Shown: positions 1-7,945 of the stretch, in pieces
Numbering within the stretch: the stretch's first letter is position 1
Layout: each line of letters begins with the position of its first letter
Position numbers and translations under genes: made by a program
The notes under the pieces: model-generated
Told to the model about the DNA's origin: nothing
The model's input: only the letters and a program-made list of their open reading frames with translations
The model's database searches: none
DNA from: an uncultured Lacibacter sp.
GTDB taxonomy: Bacteria; Bacteroidota; Bacteroidia; Chitinophagales; Chitinophagaceae
NCBI RefSeq assembly: GCF_946479605.1
Contig: NZ_CAMLGT010000010.1
Span: forward strand, 1-31,898
Direction of reading: 5' to 3'
DNA length: 31,898 bases

Positions 1-1
1 A

Positions 2-1303
2 GACAGCAGTAACAGCGCATTGTTAAGTGCACAGCAATTAATGAATGATCCTTACTTACGTGAATTGATCGATACAGCCATCAATAACAACTTCGATCTT
101 CAGATAGCCCTGCAACGTATTCGTATAGCACAATCTGAATTATTGATCAGCAAAGGCGCATTAAAACCAAAAGTAGATGCATCGGCCAGTGCTGCCTTAC
201 GTCGATATGGTTTGTACACGATGGATGGTGCAGGCAATGCCAGCACTTATATGTTACCTGGCAAAATGGTGCCAACAAATTTGCCCGACTATTTTCCAAG
301 TCTGCAATCGAGCTGGGAAATTGATCTGTGGGGTAAATTAAAAAACAGGAAGAAGGCGGCAATGTCACGCTACCTTGCAAGTTCAGAAGGACGCAATCTT
401 ATACTTACAAATCTAGTAAGTGATCTTGCGTCGGCTTACTACGAGTTACAGGCCATTGATGAAACCATTCGAATCATTGATGAAACCATTGCATTGCAGC
501 AAACCGCTTTTGAAGTGGCGAAAGCAAAAAAAGAAGCAGCTGTGCTAAATGAGCTTGCGGTAAAACAATTTGAAGCACAACTGATCAATCTGCAGGCATT
601 CCGTTTGAATTTGTTACAACAGGTTGTTGAAACAGAAAGCAGGATCAATCTGCTTGCAGGAAAGTTACCTCAAAAAGTAAACAGAACTACAACCTTCAGC
701 AACCAGGCTTTCACAACAAAGATCAATGCAGGTATACCTTCTGCTTTGCTTGAACACCGGCCTGATATACGACAGGCAGCGTTGCTTGTTACTGCTTCAA
801 AAGCAGATGTTGCTGCAGCCAAAGCTGCATTCTATCCATCTTTGAACATTACAGCCGGCATTGGATACCAGGCTTTTCGTCCTGATCTCTTGTTTCAAAC
901 GCCTTATTCTCTTGCATACAGTATTGTGGGTGGGTTGACCGCACCACTTATCAATCGTGCAGGAATTCAAGCAGCCTTCAATACAGCCACAGCTTCACAA
1001 CAGGAAGCATTGTATCAATACAGTAAAAATATTGTGCAGGCATATACCGAAGTGTATAACAGTTTAATGCGTGCCGACAATCTGCAGAATGTATATCGCT
1101 TGAAAACGGAAGAAACAAATGCACTTTCACAATCCATCCAGGTGTCGCAGGAGTTGTTCCGTACAGGACGGGCAACTTACCTTGAAGTATTGTATGCACA
1201 GCAAAATACGTTAAAAGCAAAACTTGAACTGGTGGAAACAAAAAAGCTGCAACTGTTCAATTCCATTCAGTTGTACAAATCATTAGGTGGAGGATGGCGT
1301 TAA
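2..1303 (+). CDS. TolC-family outer-membrane efflux protein (5' partial)
   Basis: This is the outer-membrane channel of a tripartite efflux pump, which would carry substrates from a periplasmic adaptor and an inner-membrane transporter out of the cell. The frame is open to the window edge, so the N-terminus, probably with a signal peptide or lipobox, lies upstream; the TTG at 20 is just an internal Leu codon. The visible 433 residues show the long amphipathic helices of the OEP fold in two repeats. The second repeat begins near the EHRPDIRQA motif, which matches the RPDxRxAE signature of this family. The C-terminus is rich in Gln, Ala and Leu and has the usual pattern of a NodT/TolC-type protein. 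The adaptor and pump genes are presumably upstream, outside the window. Family is clear; substrate is unknown. Confidence 0.92.
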   Translation, partial: DSSNSALLSAQQLMNDPYLRELIDTAINNNFDLQIALQRIRIAQSELLISKGALKPKVDASASAALRRYGLYTMDGAGNASTYMLPGKMVPTNLPDYFPSLQSSWEIDLWGKLKNRKKAAMSRYLASSEGRNLILTNLVSDLASAYYELQAIDETIRIIDETIALQQTAFEVAKAKKEAAVLNELAVKQFEAQLINLQAFRLNLLQQVVETESRINLLAGKLPQKVNRTTTFSNQAFTTKINAGIPSALLEHRPDIRQAALLVTASKADVAAAKAAFYPSLNITAGIGYQAFRPDLLFQTPYSLAYSIVGGLTAPLINRAGIQAAFNTATASQQEALYQYSKNIVQAYTEVYNSLMRADNLQNVYRLKTEETNALSQSIQVSQELFRTGRATYLEVLYAQQNTLKAKLELVETKKLQLFNSIQLYKSLGGGWR

Positions 1304-1322
1304 TATAAAATACAGATGATAA

Positions 1323-1353
1323 TAAGAAAGCCCTCTTCACGAGGGCTTTCTTA
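1323..1353. terminator. Bidirectional intrinsic terminator between efflux gene and tsf
   Basis: A perfect 13-bp inverted repeat (TAAGAAAGCCCTC, 1323-1335, and its complement, 1341-1353) encloses the 5-nt loop TTCAC. It is followed by a T-rich run on the + strand and, read the other way, also ends in A/T-rich sequence. It lies between the stops of two convergent genes, so it probably ends both the efflux operon and the ribosomal operon. Confidence 0.9.
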
Positions 1354-1375
1354 TTTATTTAAGCGAAGGAATTAA

Positions 1376-2212
1376 TTAACCTAACGCAACACGCTTGAAT
1401 GAAGTTACTTTCACATCACCTGAAGCTTTCAGGTAATCAGCAACACTCTTAGAAGCATCTTTAACGAAAGCCTGAGCTAATAAAGTTTGTTCTTTAAAGA
1501 ACGCATTCATTTTACCTTCAGCGATCTTAGCGATCATTTCTTCAGGTTTGCCAGCCATTTTCGGATCTTGTTTCATCAAGTCCATGATGATGTCTTTTTC
1601 ACGTGCTACTACATCAGCAGGAACACTGTCAGCATCAACTGCTACAGGGTTCATAGCTGCAATTTGCATGGCCACATCTTTGCCAGCATCAGCAGCTTCT
1701 TTATCTAAACCAACCAATACACCCATGCGGTATGCACCGTGAATGTAAGAAGCTACATAAGGAGCTTCGATACGCTCAAACTTGCTTACACCGATTTTTT
1801 CACCGATAGCAGCCAATTTGTCGTTAATAAGATCAGCAACTTTTGCACCGTTTACTTCAGCAGCATTCAGTTCATCAACACTCTTTACATCATTTGCTAC
1901 AGCAGCATCAGCAATTGATTGTGCAAATGCTACGAAGTCTGCATTCTTACTTACGAAATCTGTTTCGCAGCTGATGCATACTACATAACCAACTTTGTTA
2001 TCTGCACTTGTTTGTGCAATTACCACACCTTCTTTTGCTTCACGGTCGCTACGCTTTGCTGCCACTTTCTGGCCTTGCTTACGTAACCAGTCGATTGCTG
2101 CTTCAAAATCACCGTTTGTTTCAGTTAACGCTTTACGGCAATCCATCATACCCGCACCAGTTGCCTGGCGGAGTTTATTAATATCCTGTGCACTAATTGT
2201 TACAGTTGACAT
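1376..2212 (-). CDS. tsf: Translation elongation factor Ts
   Basis: EF-Ts is the guanine-nucleotide exchange factor that recycles EF-Tu from its GDP to its GTP form in the cytoplasm. The 278-residue product is normal length for the family. It begins with the UBA-like domain (residues 1-55, LRQATGAGMMDCRKAL), followed by the conserved TDFVSKN motif that contacts EF-Tu near residue 86, and then the coiled-coil and dimerisation parts. The ATG at 2212 gives the expected N-terminus MSTVTISAQD. It is the last gene of the rplM-rpsI-rpsB-tsf operon. The rpsB-tsf order is conserved in most bacteria. A structured 134-nt spacer separates it from rpsB, and the bidirectional terminator at 1323-1353 follows. 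Confidence 0.98.
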   Translation of the reverse strand: MSTVTISAQDINKLRQATGAGMMDCRKALTETNGDFEAAIDWLRKQGQKVAAKRSDREAKEGVVIAQTSADNKVGYVVCISCETDFVSKNADFVAFAQSIADAAVANDVKSVDELNAAEVNGAKVADLINDKLAAIGEKIGVSKFERIEAPYVASYIHGAYRMGVLVGLDKEAADAGKDVAMQIAAMNPVAVDADSVPADVVAREKDIIMDLMKQDPKMAGKPEEMIAKIAEGKMNAFFKEQTLLAQAFVKDASKSVADYLKASGDVKVTSFKRVALG

Positions 2213-2249
2213 TTTATAAAATTTGAAAATTTAAAATCGGTTTTATTGT

Positions 2250-2341
2250 AAAATGCTTTCTGCAAAAGTTCATGTTTCAACTTAAGCAGAAAGCATTTTT
2301 ATTTTATGAGATGGTTAATTTCTCAAGGACTTACTTTCTGC
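2250..2341 (-). promoter_or_regulatory. rpsB-tsf spacer with competing hairpins
   Basis: In transcript direction the spacer carries GCAGAAAG (element A, 2341-2334), CTTTCTGC (B, 2293-2286) and GCAGAAAG again (C, 2263-2256). B and C belong to a perfect 14-bp inverted repeat (2299-2286 with 2263-2250), with a further inner 5-bp stem (AACTT/AAGTT). A can pair with B as an alternative, so the two folds exclude each other, as in attenuators. On the minus strand the B:C stem is followed by only a short T run (TTTTAC), so it would be a weak terminator, a pause site or an RNA-processing site. The function is inferred; the repeats are seen directly. Confidence 0.5.
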
Positions 2342-2346
2342 AGAAA

Positions 2347-3246
2347 TTATCTTGCAGAAGTACGCTTTTGTGTGCTTGGTACACGACGCTTGGGAGCTCC
2401 ACCAGGACCACCAGCGTTATTGCCACCAGGACCACGGCCACCGCCACGGTTGCCACCACGTCCGCCTCTGTCACCACGACCACCTTCTTCACCTTCGTCG
2501 AACTTAGCGCCTTTGTCTTCTACTTCTTCTGTTTCATCTTCTTCTTTTTCAACCTGGCGTTCTGCTAAACCTTCAGCAATAGCTGCAGTAAGGTATTGGG
2601 TGATGATAGCAATAGATTTTGTAGCATCATCATTACCCGGAATAAAGTAATCTACTTTATTCGGATCGCAGTTTGTATCAACCAAACCGAATGTAGTGAT
2701 GCCTAAGCGTTTTGCTTCAGCCAAACCAATATGTTCGTGACCGATATCAACAAGGAACAAAGCAGCAGGTACACGGCTCATGTTAGCGATACCGCCCAAT
2801 ACTTTTTCCATTTTTTCTTTATCACGGCTTAATTGCAAACGCTCTTTCTTTGTAATGCTGTCAAAAGAACCGTCGTTCAGCATTTTTTCAATGCTCTGCA
2901 TTTTTTTTACGCTCTTACGAACAGTGTTGAAGTTTGTTAACATACCACCTAACCAACGGTCAGTTACATAAGGCATGTTTACTTTTTGTGCGCATTCGGT
3001 AACAATTTCCTTTGCTTGTTTTTTGGTAGCAACAAACATGATTTTTTTACCGCTGCGAGCCAGTTGTTTCATAGCAGCTGCAGTTTCCTGCAAACCTTCA
3101 ACAGTTTTGTTGAGGTCAATGATGTGAATACCTTTCTTTTCAGCAAAGATGTAAGGTAACATCTTGGGATTCCACTTCTTCTTCAGGTGACCAAAGTGTA
3201 CACCTGCTTCGAGTAATTGCTGTTGTAATGAAGTGTTATTTTCCAT
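2347..3246 (-). CDS. rpsB: 30S ribosomal protein S2 with Gly/Arg-rich C-terminal extension
   Basis: S2 is a late-assembling protein of the small ribosomal subunit, placed between head and body. Residues 1-230 give a full S2 domain: LLEAGVHFGHLKKKWNPKM at the start, VTDRWLGGMLTN in the middle and ALFLVDIGHEHIGLAEAKRLGI later. The protein has 299 residues, about 55-60 more than the common form. The extension starts with an acidic segment (EKEEDETEEVED) and then becomes Gly/Arg-rich with repeated RGG-like units before ending in basic residues. The ATG at 3246 fits the conserved N-terminus. It lies between rpsI and tsf in one operon. The tail resembles RNA-binding RGG tails, but its role here is unknown. 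Confidence 0.97.
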   Translation of the reverse strand: MENNTSLQQQLLEAGVHFGHLKKKWNPKMLPYIFAEKKGIHIIDLNKTVEGLQETAAAMKQLARSGKKIMFVATKKQAKEIVTECAQKVNMPYVTDRWLGGMLTNFNTVRKSVKKMQSIEKMLNDGSFDSITKKERLQLSRDKEKMEKVLGGIANMSRVPAALFLVDIGHEHIGLAEAKRLGITTFGLVDTNCDPNKVDYFIPGNDDATKSIAIITQYLTAAIAEGLAERQVEKEEDETEEVEDKGAKFDEGEEGGRGDRGGRGGNRGGGRGPGGNNAGGPGGAPKRRVPSTQKRTSAR

Positions 3247-3298
3247 TATAATTTGTTTATCGTTTTTTGTTTCTTGTTTCTTGTTTGGCCGGGGGAAA

Positions 3299-3318
3299 GT
3301 GGTTTAACAATAAACCAC
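3299..3318 (-). other. Perfect hairpin in the rpsI-rpsB spacer
   Basis: GTGGTTTA (3299-3306) and TAAACCAC (3311-3318) form an 8-bp perfect stem with a 4-nt loop, 53-72 nt upstream of the rpsB start on the minus strand. The sequence after it in transcript direction (CTTTCCCCC) is not a U-tract, so it does not look like a terminator. It could be a translational control element for S2 or a processing site. It is followed by T-rich repeats of TTTCTTG type on the + strand. Confidence 0.45.
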
Positions 3319-3340
3319 AAACCCACAACCATAAACTATA

Positions 3341-3730
3341 TTAACGTTTAGAGAACTGGTAGCTACGACGAGCTTTCTTCTTACCAAATTTCTTACGTTC
3401 AACACCACGTGGATCACGCTTCAGTAAACCTGCAGCTTTCAATACAGGACGATATTCAGGATTCACTTCCAGCAAAGCACGGGCAATGCCCAGTTTCACT
3501 GCTTCTGCCTGACCTTTAATACCACCACCATTAGCGTTGATCTTAACATCAAACTTATCTAATGATTCAATTGTTTTTAAAGGAGCTTCTACCTGGTTTT
3601 GTAAGTAAACCAAGCTGAAATATTCTTTGTAGTTTTTGTCGTTCACAGTAATGTTTCCGTTACCCTTGCTGATAAACACACGGGTAATGGCTTCTTTACG
3701 GCGACCAACTGCGTTTTTTTGCTTTTCCAT
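3341..3730 (-). CDS. rpsI: 30S ribosomal protein S9
   Basis: S9 sits in the head of the small subunit, and its C-terminal tail reaches the P-site tRNA. The 129-residue product has normal length. It shows the conserved GRRKEAITRV start, the GGGIKGQAEAVKLGIARAL core and the basic tail KKFGKKKARRSYQFSKR, which ends in the expected Lys-Arg. The ATG at 3730 is the only sensible start. It follows rplM with a 37-nt gap and precedes rpsB; the rplM-rpsI pair is almost universal in bacteria. Confidence 0.98.
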   Translation of the reverse strand: MEKQKNAVGRRKEAITRVFISKGNGNITVNDKNYKEYFSLVYLQNQVEAPLKTIESLDKFDVKINANGGGIKGQAEAVKLGIARALLEVNPEYRPVLKAAGLLKRDPRGVERKKFGKKKARRSYQFSKR

Positions 3731-3740
3731 TTATAAGGAA

Positions 3741-3764
3741 TTTGAAAATTTGAAAATTTGAAAA
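3741..3764. repeat. Three tandem copies of an 8-bp unit in the rplM-rpsI gap
   Basis: TTTGAAAA is repeated three times without interruption (3741-3748, 3749-3756, 3757-3764), filling most of the short gap between rplM and rpsI. A related stretch, tttgaaaatttaaaat, lies just upstream of the tsf start at 2222-2237. On the transcript this is an unstructured A/U-rich leader before rpsI, which may help initiation in an organism with weak Shine-Dalgarno use. It may equally be simple slippage. Confidence 0.7.
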
Positions 3765-3767
3765 TGA

Positions 3768-4211
3768 TTAGAACTTCAGTTCTTTAGGTTGTTGTGCAAT
3801 GTGTGCGTGTTTATCGCCAGCGTATACAAACAACTTCTTGTACATTTTGCGGCCAAGACGGTTCTTCGGTAACATGCCTTTAATTGCACGCTCCAATACC
3901 ACTTCCGGACGACGACGCAGAAGGTCCTTAGCGATTTCAATTTTCTGACCACCAGGATAACCACTGAAGTTTTGGTACTCTTTGTAGTTTATTTTATCAC
4001 CGGTGAATTTTACTTTCTCAGCGTTGATGATGATTACGTAATCGCCGCAATCAACGTGAGGAGTGTAATAGGCTTTGTTTTTGCCACGAAGGATCGCAGC
4101 AATCTTTGAACTCATGCGTCCAACGGTTTGATTGGTGCCGTCCACAACGTACCAGTTACGTTGCACGGTAGCCTCGTTCGCATGCTTCGTAGTGAAATGT
4201 AATTTGCTCAT
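3768..4211 (-). CDS. rplM: 50S ribosomal protein L13
   Basis: L13 is an early-assembly protein of the large subunit. The 147-residue product contains the family landmarks: RNWYVVDGTNQTVGRMSSKIA near the N-terminus, HVDCGDYVIIINAEKV at residues 53-68, YRNFSGYPGG-like YQNFSGYPGG at residues 81-90, and the AIKGMLPKNRLGRKMYKKL block. The ATG at 4211 is well placed. It is the first gene of the rplM-rpsI-rpsB-tsf operon, with a strong promoter and two tandem hairpins in its leader, as expected for an operon under feedback control. In several bacteria L13 represses its own operon. Confidence 0.98.
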   Translation of the reverse strand: MSKLHFTTKHANEATVQRNWYVVDGTNQTVGRMSSKIAAILRGKNKAYYTPHVDCGDYVIIINAEKVKFTGDKINYKEYQNFSGYPGGQKIEIAKDLLRRRPEVVLERAIKGMLPKNRLGRKMYKKLFVYAGDKHAHIAQQPKELKF

Positions 4212-4225
4212 TGTATTTAATTTTT

Positions 4226-4273
4226 ACCACGCCATCCCGTGGTTATTAGAAAAATCCCGTTTTTTGGAACGGG
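4226..4273 (-). promoter_or_regulatory. rplM leader with two tandem hairpins
   Basis: The predicted transcript start (about 4270-4273) falls at the first hairpin: CCCGTT, loop CCAAAA, AACGGG (4273-4256), followed by ATTTTTCT, which gives it the shape of a weak intrinsic terminator. The second hairpin is ACCACG, loop GGATGG, CGTGGT (4243-4226), and ends 15 nt before the ATG. Two stems at the very 5' end of an L13-S9 mRNA suggest an autoregulatory r-protein leader, but the L13-binding role is inferred from the position only. Confidence 0.55.
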
Positions 4274-4276
4274 TCG

Positions 4277-4309
4277 CAAAGGTAGGCAGGCTTCACCCAC
4301 ACTACCAAA
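4277..4309 (-). promoter_or_regulatory. Promoter of the rplM operon
   Basis: On the minus strand TTTG (4309-4306) and TACCTTTG (4284-4277) are separated by 21 nt, which fits the Bacteroidota primary-sigma consensus (TTTG about 19-21 nt TAnnTTTG). Transcription should start a few bases below 4277. Confidence 0.75.
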
Positions 4310-4462
4310 GAAATACAAGAGTATTTTTCATTACACTTTTGCAACAAACTGATTTTCAGTAAAAATTTTGCATCAAAAATTTGGTGATGCCGTCAAACCC
4401 GCATGAAATAAGGAAAAACAGAAGTTTAATCCATGGAAATACAGCAGAAGCAAGGGTTTACC

Positions 4463-5305
4463 TTAGTTTGAAGTAGGGCATCTGTAAGACGTAATGCTGA
4501 AGGTAACCCCGATGGTTGCCATAATATACTGATCACGCTGGCCGCTAAAACCCCGCTGTGTTCCAGCAACGCCAATGGGTGCGCCGGTTTCATAGCTACG
4601 GTCTTGCAGAAAAGAAGCAGGTGAACCTGCAGGAAATGTAGCAAGACCTGCATAAGTGCCCGACACATCATCTATAAAATCTGTGGTAGTAAAACGATAA
4701 CCCACTTCAAAGTTGATATTGGTTTTATCGTTCAATGCATATTTAAGACCCACACCCACAGGAATAGCCATTGCTGTAGTTGAATAAAGTTTACGATCAG
4801 GATAAGCGGCAGACCCCTGGCCTTCGGTACCAAGGGGGCGAAGAAAGTATTTTGCATCGTTCAGGTATGCATAGGGGTCGTAATTAATAACACCTGCGCC
4901 AAATGTAATATAAGGAGTGAAACGATGATTAGGGTTTGTTGGGTTGAAACGAAAGAAATTAAAATCGCCCTGCAGCATGATTTCCCACAAATTTGTGTTG
5001 AAGCTGAGATTCCGTCTCATCTGAAACTCATTCTTCTTTTCATAAATATCACTGTAACCAAGCTGAGCAAAGTTGGCACCAATACGAACTGCCACATAAT
5101 CATTTATCTGCTTGCGGAAGAAAACACCGCCGGCAATTTTGGGCCGGTTCAGTCGCTTGTTTGGATTAAGGTCACCAAAATAATGAGCTGCACCTAACTG
5201 AAAACCAAATTCTCCTTCATGTTTGTAGCCATCATACTGGGCACGAACAAGTAAAGGGGCAATACACAACGGGAGCAACGCAAGGGTAATAAACAATTTT
5301 TTCAT
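4463..5305 (-). CDS. PorG-like outer-membrane beta-barrel protein (DUF6089)
   Basis: The 280-residue product has a signal peptide (MKKLFITLALLPLCIAPLLVRAQ, cleaved near residue 23) followed by alternating hydrophobic and aromatic strands of an outer-membrane barrel. The start EGEFGFQLGAAHYFGDLNPN is typical of DUF6089, the family of the T9SS protein PorG. ATG codons exist at 5311 and 5305; I chose 5305 because it gives the cleanest signal peptide. In many Bacteroidota the gene lies after a CBS-domain gene and nadK and before uppS and bamA. Here the CBS gene and nadK are upstream, but rplM follows in place of uppS and bamA. The T9SS role fits the two probable T9SS cargo proteins in the window, but other DUF6089 paralogues exist. 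Confidence 0.75.
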   Translation of the reverse strand: MKKLFITLALLPLCIAPLLVRAQYDGYKHEGEFGFQLGAAHYFGDLNPNKRLNRPKIAGGVFFRKQINDYVAVRIGANFAQLGYSDIYEKKNEFQMRRNLSFNTNLWEIMLQGDFNFFRFNPTNPNHRFTPYITFGAGVINYDPYAYLNDAKYFLRPLGTEGQGSAAYPDRKLYSTTAMAIPVGVGLKYALNDKTNINFEVGYRFTTTDFIDDVSGTYAGLATFPAGSPASFLQDRSYETGAPIGVAGTQRGFSGQRDQYIMATIGVTFSITSYRCPTSN

Positions 5306-5420
5306 CAGCATATCAGTTCTCAAAACAGTAATAACGCAAATATCAGGGTTTTCATGTGCCGGAAATGCATGTTTTTATAAGTGAGAAACTTACCGGGCTA
5401 TGTGTGTCCGATTTCAGACA

Positions 5421-6299
5421 TCAGTTTCTTCTGTCGAGCCCCCAGGACAACTTGTTGCGTAATGTTTGTAAAAAGTTGTTTTCGTTTAAGCGGATGAGGC
5501 TTACGGTAAAGTCTTCTTTCTTTACTGCCAGCTGTATTGTTTTCTGCACGATCTCTTTTCTTGAATCAAGTGTGCAAAGAAAGCTATCGGTACGGCCTTC
5601 AATTTCAAATGAAATGATATTGTTATCTGGCACAACAATAGGGCGCACATTTAAATTATGTGGAGAAACAGGTGTAATTACAAAACTGCCGGAATCGGGG
5701 AACACTACAGGACCATTACAGCTCAGCGAATAACCTGTTGAGCCTGTTGGTGTGGCTACTATCAGTCCATCGGCCCAATAGCTGTTTAAAAACTCTCCAT
5801 TAAGGTATGCATGTATTTTGATCATGGATGAAGTGTCGAGTTTGTGAATGGCAAACTCATTCAACCCATAAGGTGTATCGCCAAAAAGCGGCATATTACT
5901 ATCGAGGTGTATAAGGGTACGTTCATCTTCCACATACGTGTGGTTCTTTAATGATGCTACTACCGATTCCAGCTCTTCCCGGCCAATGCTTGCCAGAAAT
6001 CCCAACCTGCCAAAATTGATGCCCAGTAACGGTATGGGCTGATCACGCACCATTGTTACCGTATCCAGTAACGTGCCATCGCCACCAAGACTGATCATAC
6101 ATTCTAATGAATCATCAAGATCTTCAGATGAATGGAACAAGAGGGGCTCTTCATCAAACTGAACAGAATGTTTTATTTGTTCATAAAACCCACGGTATAC
6201 AAGCACCTGGATATTATTTGCCTTTAATTCATGTAATAAACGTTGGATATCTTCTGTCTGGTCAGATTCAAACACCCGGCTGTAGATGGCTACTTTCAT
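5421..6299 (-). CDS. nadK: NAD kinase
   Basis: This cytoplasmic enzyme phosphorylates NAD to NADP with ATP or polyphosphate and sets the NADPH supply. The 292-residue product is standard length. It shows the signature SLGGDGTLL (near residues 71-79) with the catalytic Asp, then GINFGRLGFL, the NE pair in GLNEFAIHK, and the TPTGSTGYSLSCNGPVV block that forms the NAD pocket. The ATG at 6299 gives the usual beginning MKVAIYSRV. It lies between an Omp85-like gene and the porG-like gene on the same strand. The 80-nt spacer upstream has only a weak hairpin (TTGAAA/TTTCAA, 6322-6338). Confidence 0.96.
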   Translation of the reverse strand: MKVAIYSRVFESDQTEDIQRLLHELKANNIQVLVYRGFYEQIKHSVQFDEEPLLFHSSEDLDDSLECMISLGGDGTLLDTVTMVRDQPIPLLGINFGRLGFLASIGREELESVVASLKNHTYVEDERTLIHLDSNMPLFGDTPYGLNEFAIHKLDTSSMIKIHAYLNGEFLNSYWADGLIVATPTGSTGYSLSCNGPVVFPDSGSFVITPVSPHNLNVRPIVVPDNNIISFEIEGRTDSFLCTLDSRKEIVQKTIQLAVKKEDFTVSLIRLNENNFLQTLRNKLSWGLDRRN

Positions 6300-6379
6300 G
6301 TGTTCTGTTTGTTATTGCCTGTTTGAAAACAGTTTCAATTGCTTCTAATAAATTGTTGTATTAAATACTCAGTTACTAT

Positions 6380-7873
6380 TTAAAAATCTCTGCGCACATG
6401 TAAAAATAATCCCTTTTGCCCCAACTGATTGAAGGAATATTCAAAGCGTGCTATAAAATCATAATAGCTCAACACATCAATACCTGCACCGTATGTATAT
6501 AGAAACCGGTTGTTTAAAATGCTGTTTGTGTAGGCCGGTAAATGACTGGCACCAATATCGCCATAAACTTTTGCAATGATCTTGAAAGGAATTTTTTTGT
6601 ACTTCTCATTTTTTATAATGAAAGTCGGCACATTCAGGTTCAGTATCTCCTGCCTGATTGTTCCTTTAAAAATTCCTGCCTGCACACCATCAATTACATA
6701 ATACTCAAGACCACGCATAAACCAATCGCCATAACCCAATGCTGTCATATTATACATTGGTTGTTTGAAGGGCACCTTTACTAAGTAATAACCAACTGCT
6801 GAAGCAGATGTTTTTTTTGTGAGTTGAAAAAATTTTCCTGCCTTTCCTGAAAATTGCCAAAGGTTCATTCCCTTTATTCCCAAACCACGCTGTGTAAATG
6901 CACCGCTGAAAATAAATCCCTTCCAGGGGTACACAATATTGTTTGCATTATAGTATTGGTATGTATAAGTGAACTCGCCAAACTGCTGGCTGGTTCTGTT
7001 ATCGTTAAAATATGGGAGAAACCCTTTGAGCGAATTGTTGGCAATAAGCCTGTTGATGGTGTCAGGTATTGATTCGTTTATATAACTAAGACGAAAGGTA
7101 TGGCGATGGTTCACTCCTTTCCTGATTGAGTATCCCGCCTCTGCTCTGAATGTTGTTCGCACAAACTCATTGATCTGGTTATTGTTTACCGGAAAGAAGA
7201 CCTGCTTGTTACTGTCTGTTGCATACACCATTTGCCTCGATTGCTTAAAATAAACACTTGCAAGAAATCCTTTTTCCAGTTTCTTATCGGCATAAGGTTG
7301 TTCATAAAAAATGGAGTACTCACGGGTGTACCCGTTTATGAAATTAAAGTTGAGTTTATCTCTGCGGCCCGATACATTATCCCAATTCAGTTTCAATCCG
7401 TAATTCACCCGCTCAAGACTTCTTTCCTGTTCCACCAGCCATTGATTAAGATTGCGGTCAACCAATTTGAAATACGGGAAAGGAAAAAGATACCAACGTT
7501 CTTTTACTTCATAATGAATATCTACATGTCGTTCATCCCACGATTGTATGCTTGGTATTACCTCAAGAAACAATTGGGTGTTTGATACATTTACTCTTCC
7601 CTGCTCGATCATTTCCTCCAACTGGCCTGTAAAAATTCTGGAGCCTTGTTTAAAAGGAACTTCACGAAGTACAATGTATTCCTTTGTTTTTTTATAACCG
7701 CCAACAGTAACCGATCGTACTACAAATTCTGTTGAATCGGGAAATTGCCGGATGATGCTCCGCAGTTTTTCTTTTGCATTTTCAAGTGTAACAGAAGGCT
7801 GCGCATACAAATACCCCATCATTAACTGCAGTAGTATGATCAGGCTAATAGTATGAAACTGTTTGGGCAGCAT
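6380..7873 (-). CDS. Omp85-family outer-membrane protein with N-terminal POTRA domain
   Basis: The 497-residue product starts with a signal peptide (hydrophobic residues 8-24, then AQP). Residues about 50-130 read as one POTRA-like module (VRSVTVGGYKKTKEYIVLREVPFKQG, then VDIHYEVKERW), and from about 140 on come repeated amphipathic beta strands that end in the aromatic C-terminal Phe (HVRRDF) of a barrel protein. It is shorter than BamA, which has five POTRA domains, and is more like the small BamA/TamA relatives common in Bacteroidota. It sits between the CBS gene and nadK, where many relatives have no gene, and is probably co-transcribed with them. The cargo or partner is unknown. Confidence 0.8.
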   Translation of the reverse strand: MLPKQFHTISLIILLQLMMGYLYAQPSVTLENAKEKLRSIIRQFPDSTEFVVRSVTVGGYKKTKEYIVLREVPFKQGSRIFTGQLEEMIEQGRVNVSNTQLFLEVIPSIQSWDERHVDIHYEVKERWYLFPFPYFKLVDRNLNQWLVEQERSLERVNYGLKLNWDNVSGRRDKLNFNFINGYTREYSIFYEQPYADKKLEKGFLASVYFKQSRQMVYATDSNKQVFFPVNNNQINEFVRTTFRAEAGYSIRKGVNHRHTFRLSYINESIPDTINRLIANNSLKGFLPYFNDNRTSQQFGEFTYTYQYYNANNIVYPWKGFIFSGAFTQRGLGIKGMNLWQFSGKAGKFFQLTKKTSASAVGYYLVKVPFKQPMYNMTALGYGDWFMRGLEYYVIDGVQAGIFKGTIRQEILNLNVPTFIIKNEKYKKIPFKIIAKVYGDIGASHLPAYTNSILNNRFLYTYGAGIDVLSYYDFIARFEYSFNQLGQKGLFLHVRRDF

Positions 7874-7945
7874 AATAGTTTTCTGTTAAAGACAGGATTT
7901 TAAATGTACTATGAAATAAGCAGAAAAAGGGAGCTGCCTGAAAAA

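Noticed and set aside
2306..2650. Pro-rich open frame on the + strand opposite rpsB
   Set aside because: It is the antisense shadow of the Gly/Arg-rich S2 tail; the same applies to the Pro-rich frame at 15256-15474 opposite DUF4290.
3741..3764. Short tandem repeat considered as part of a CRISPR or mobile element
   Set aside because: The unit is only 8 bp with no spacers, and no cas or transposase gene is present.
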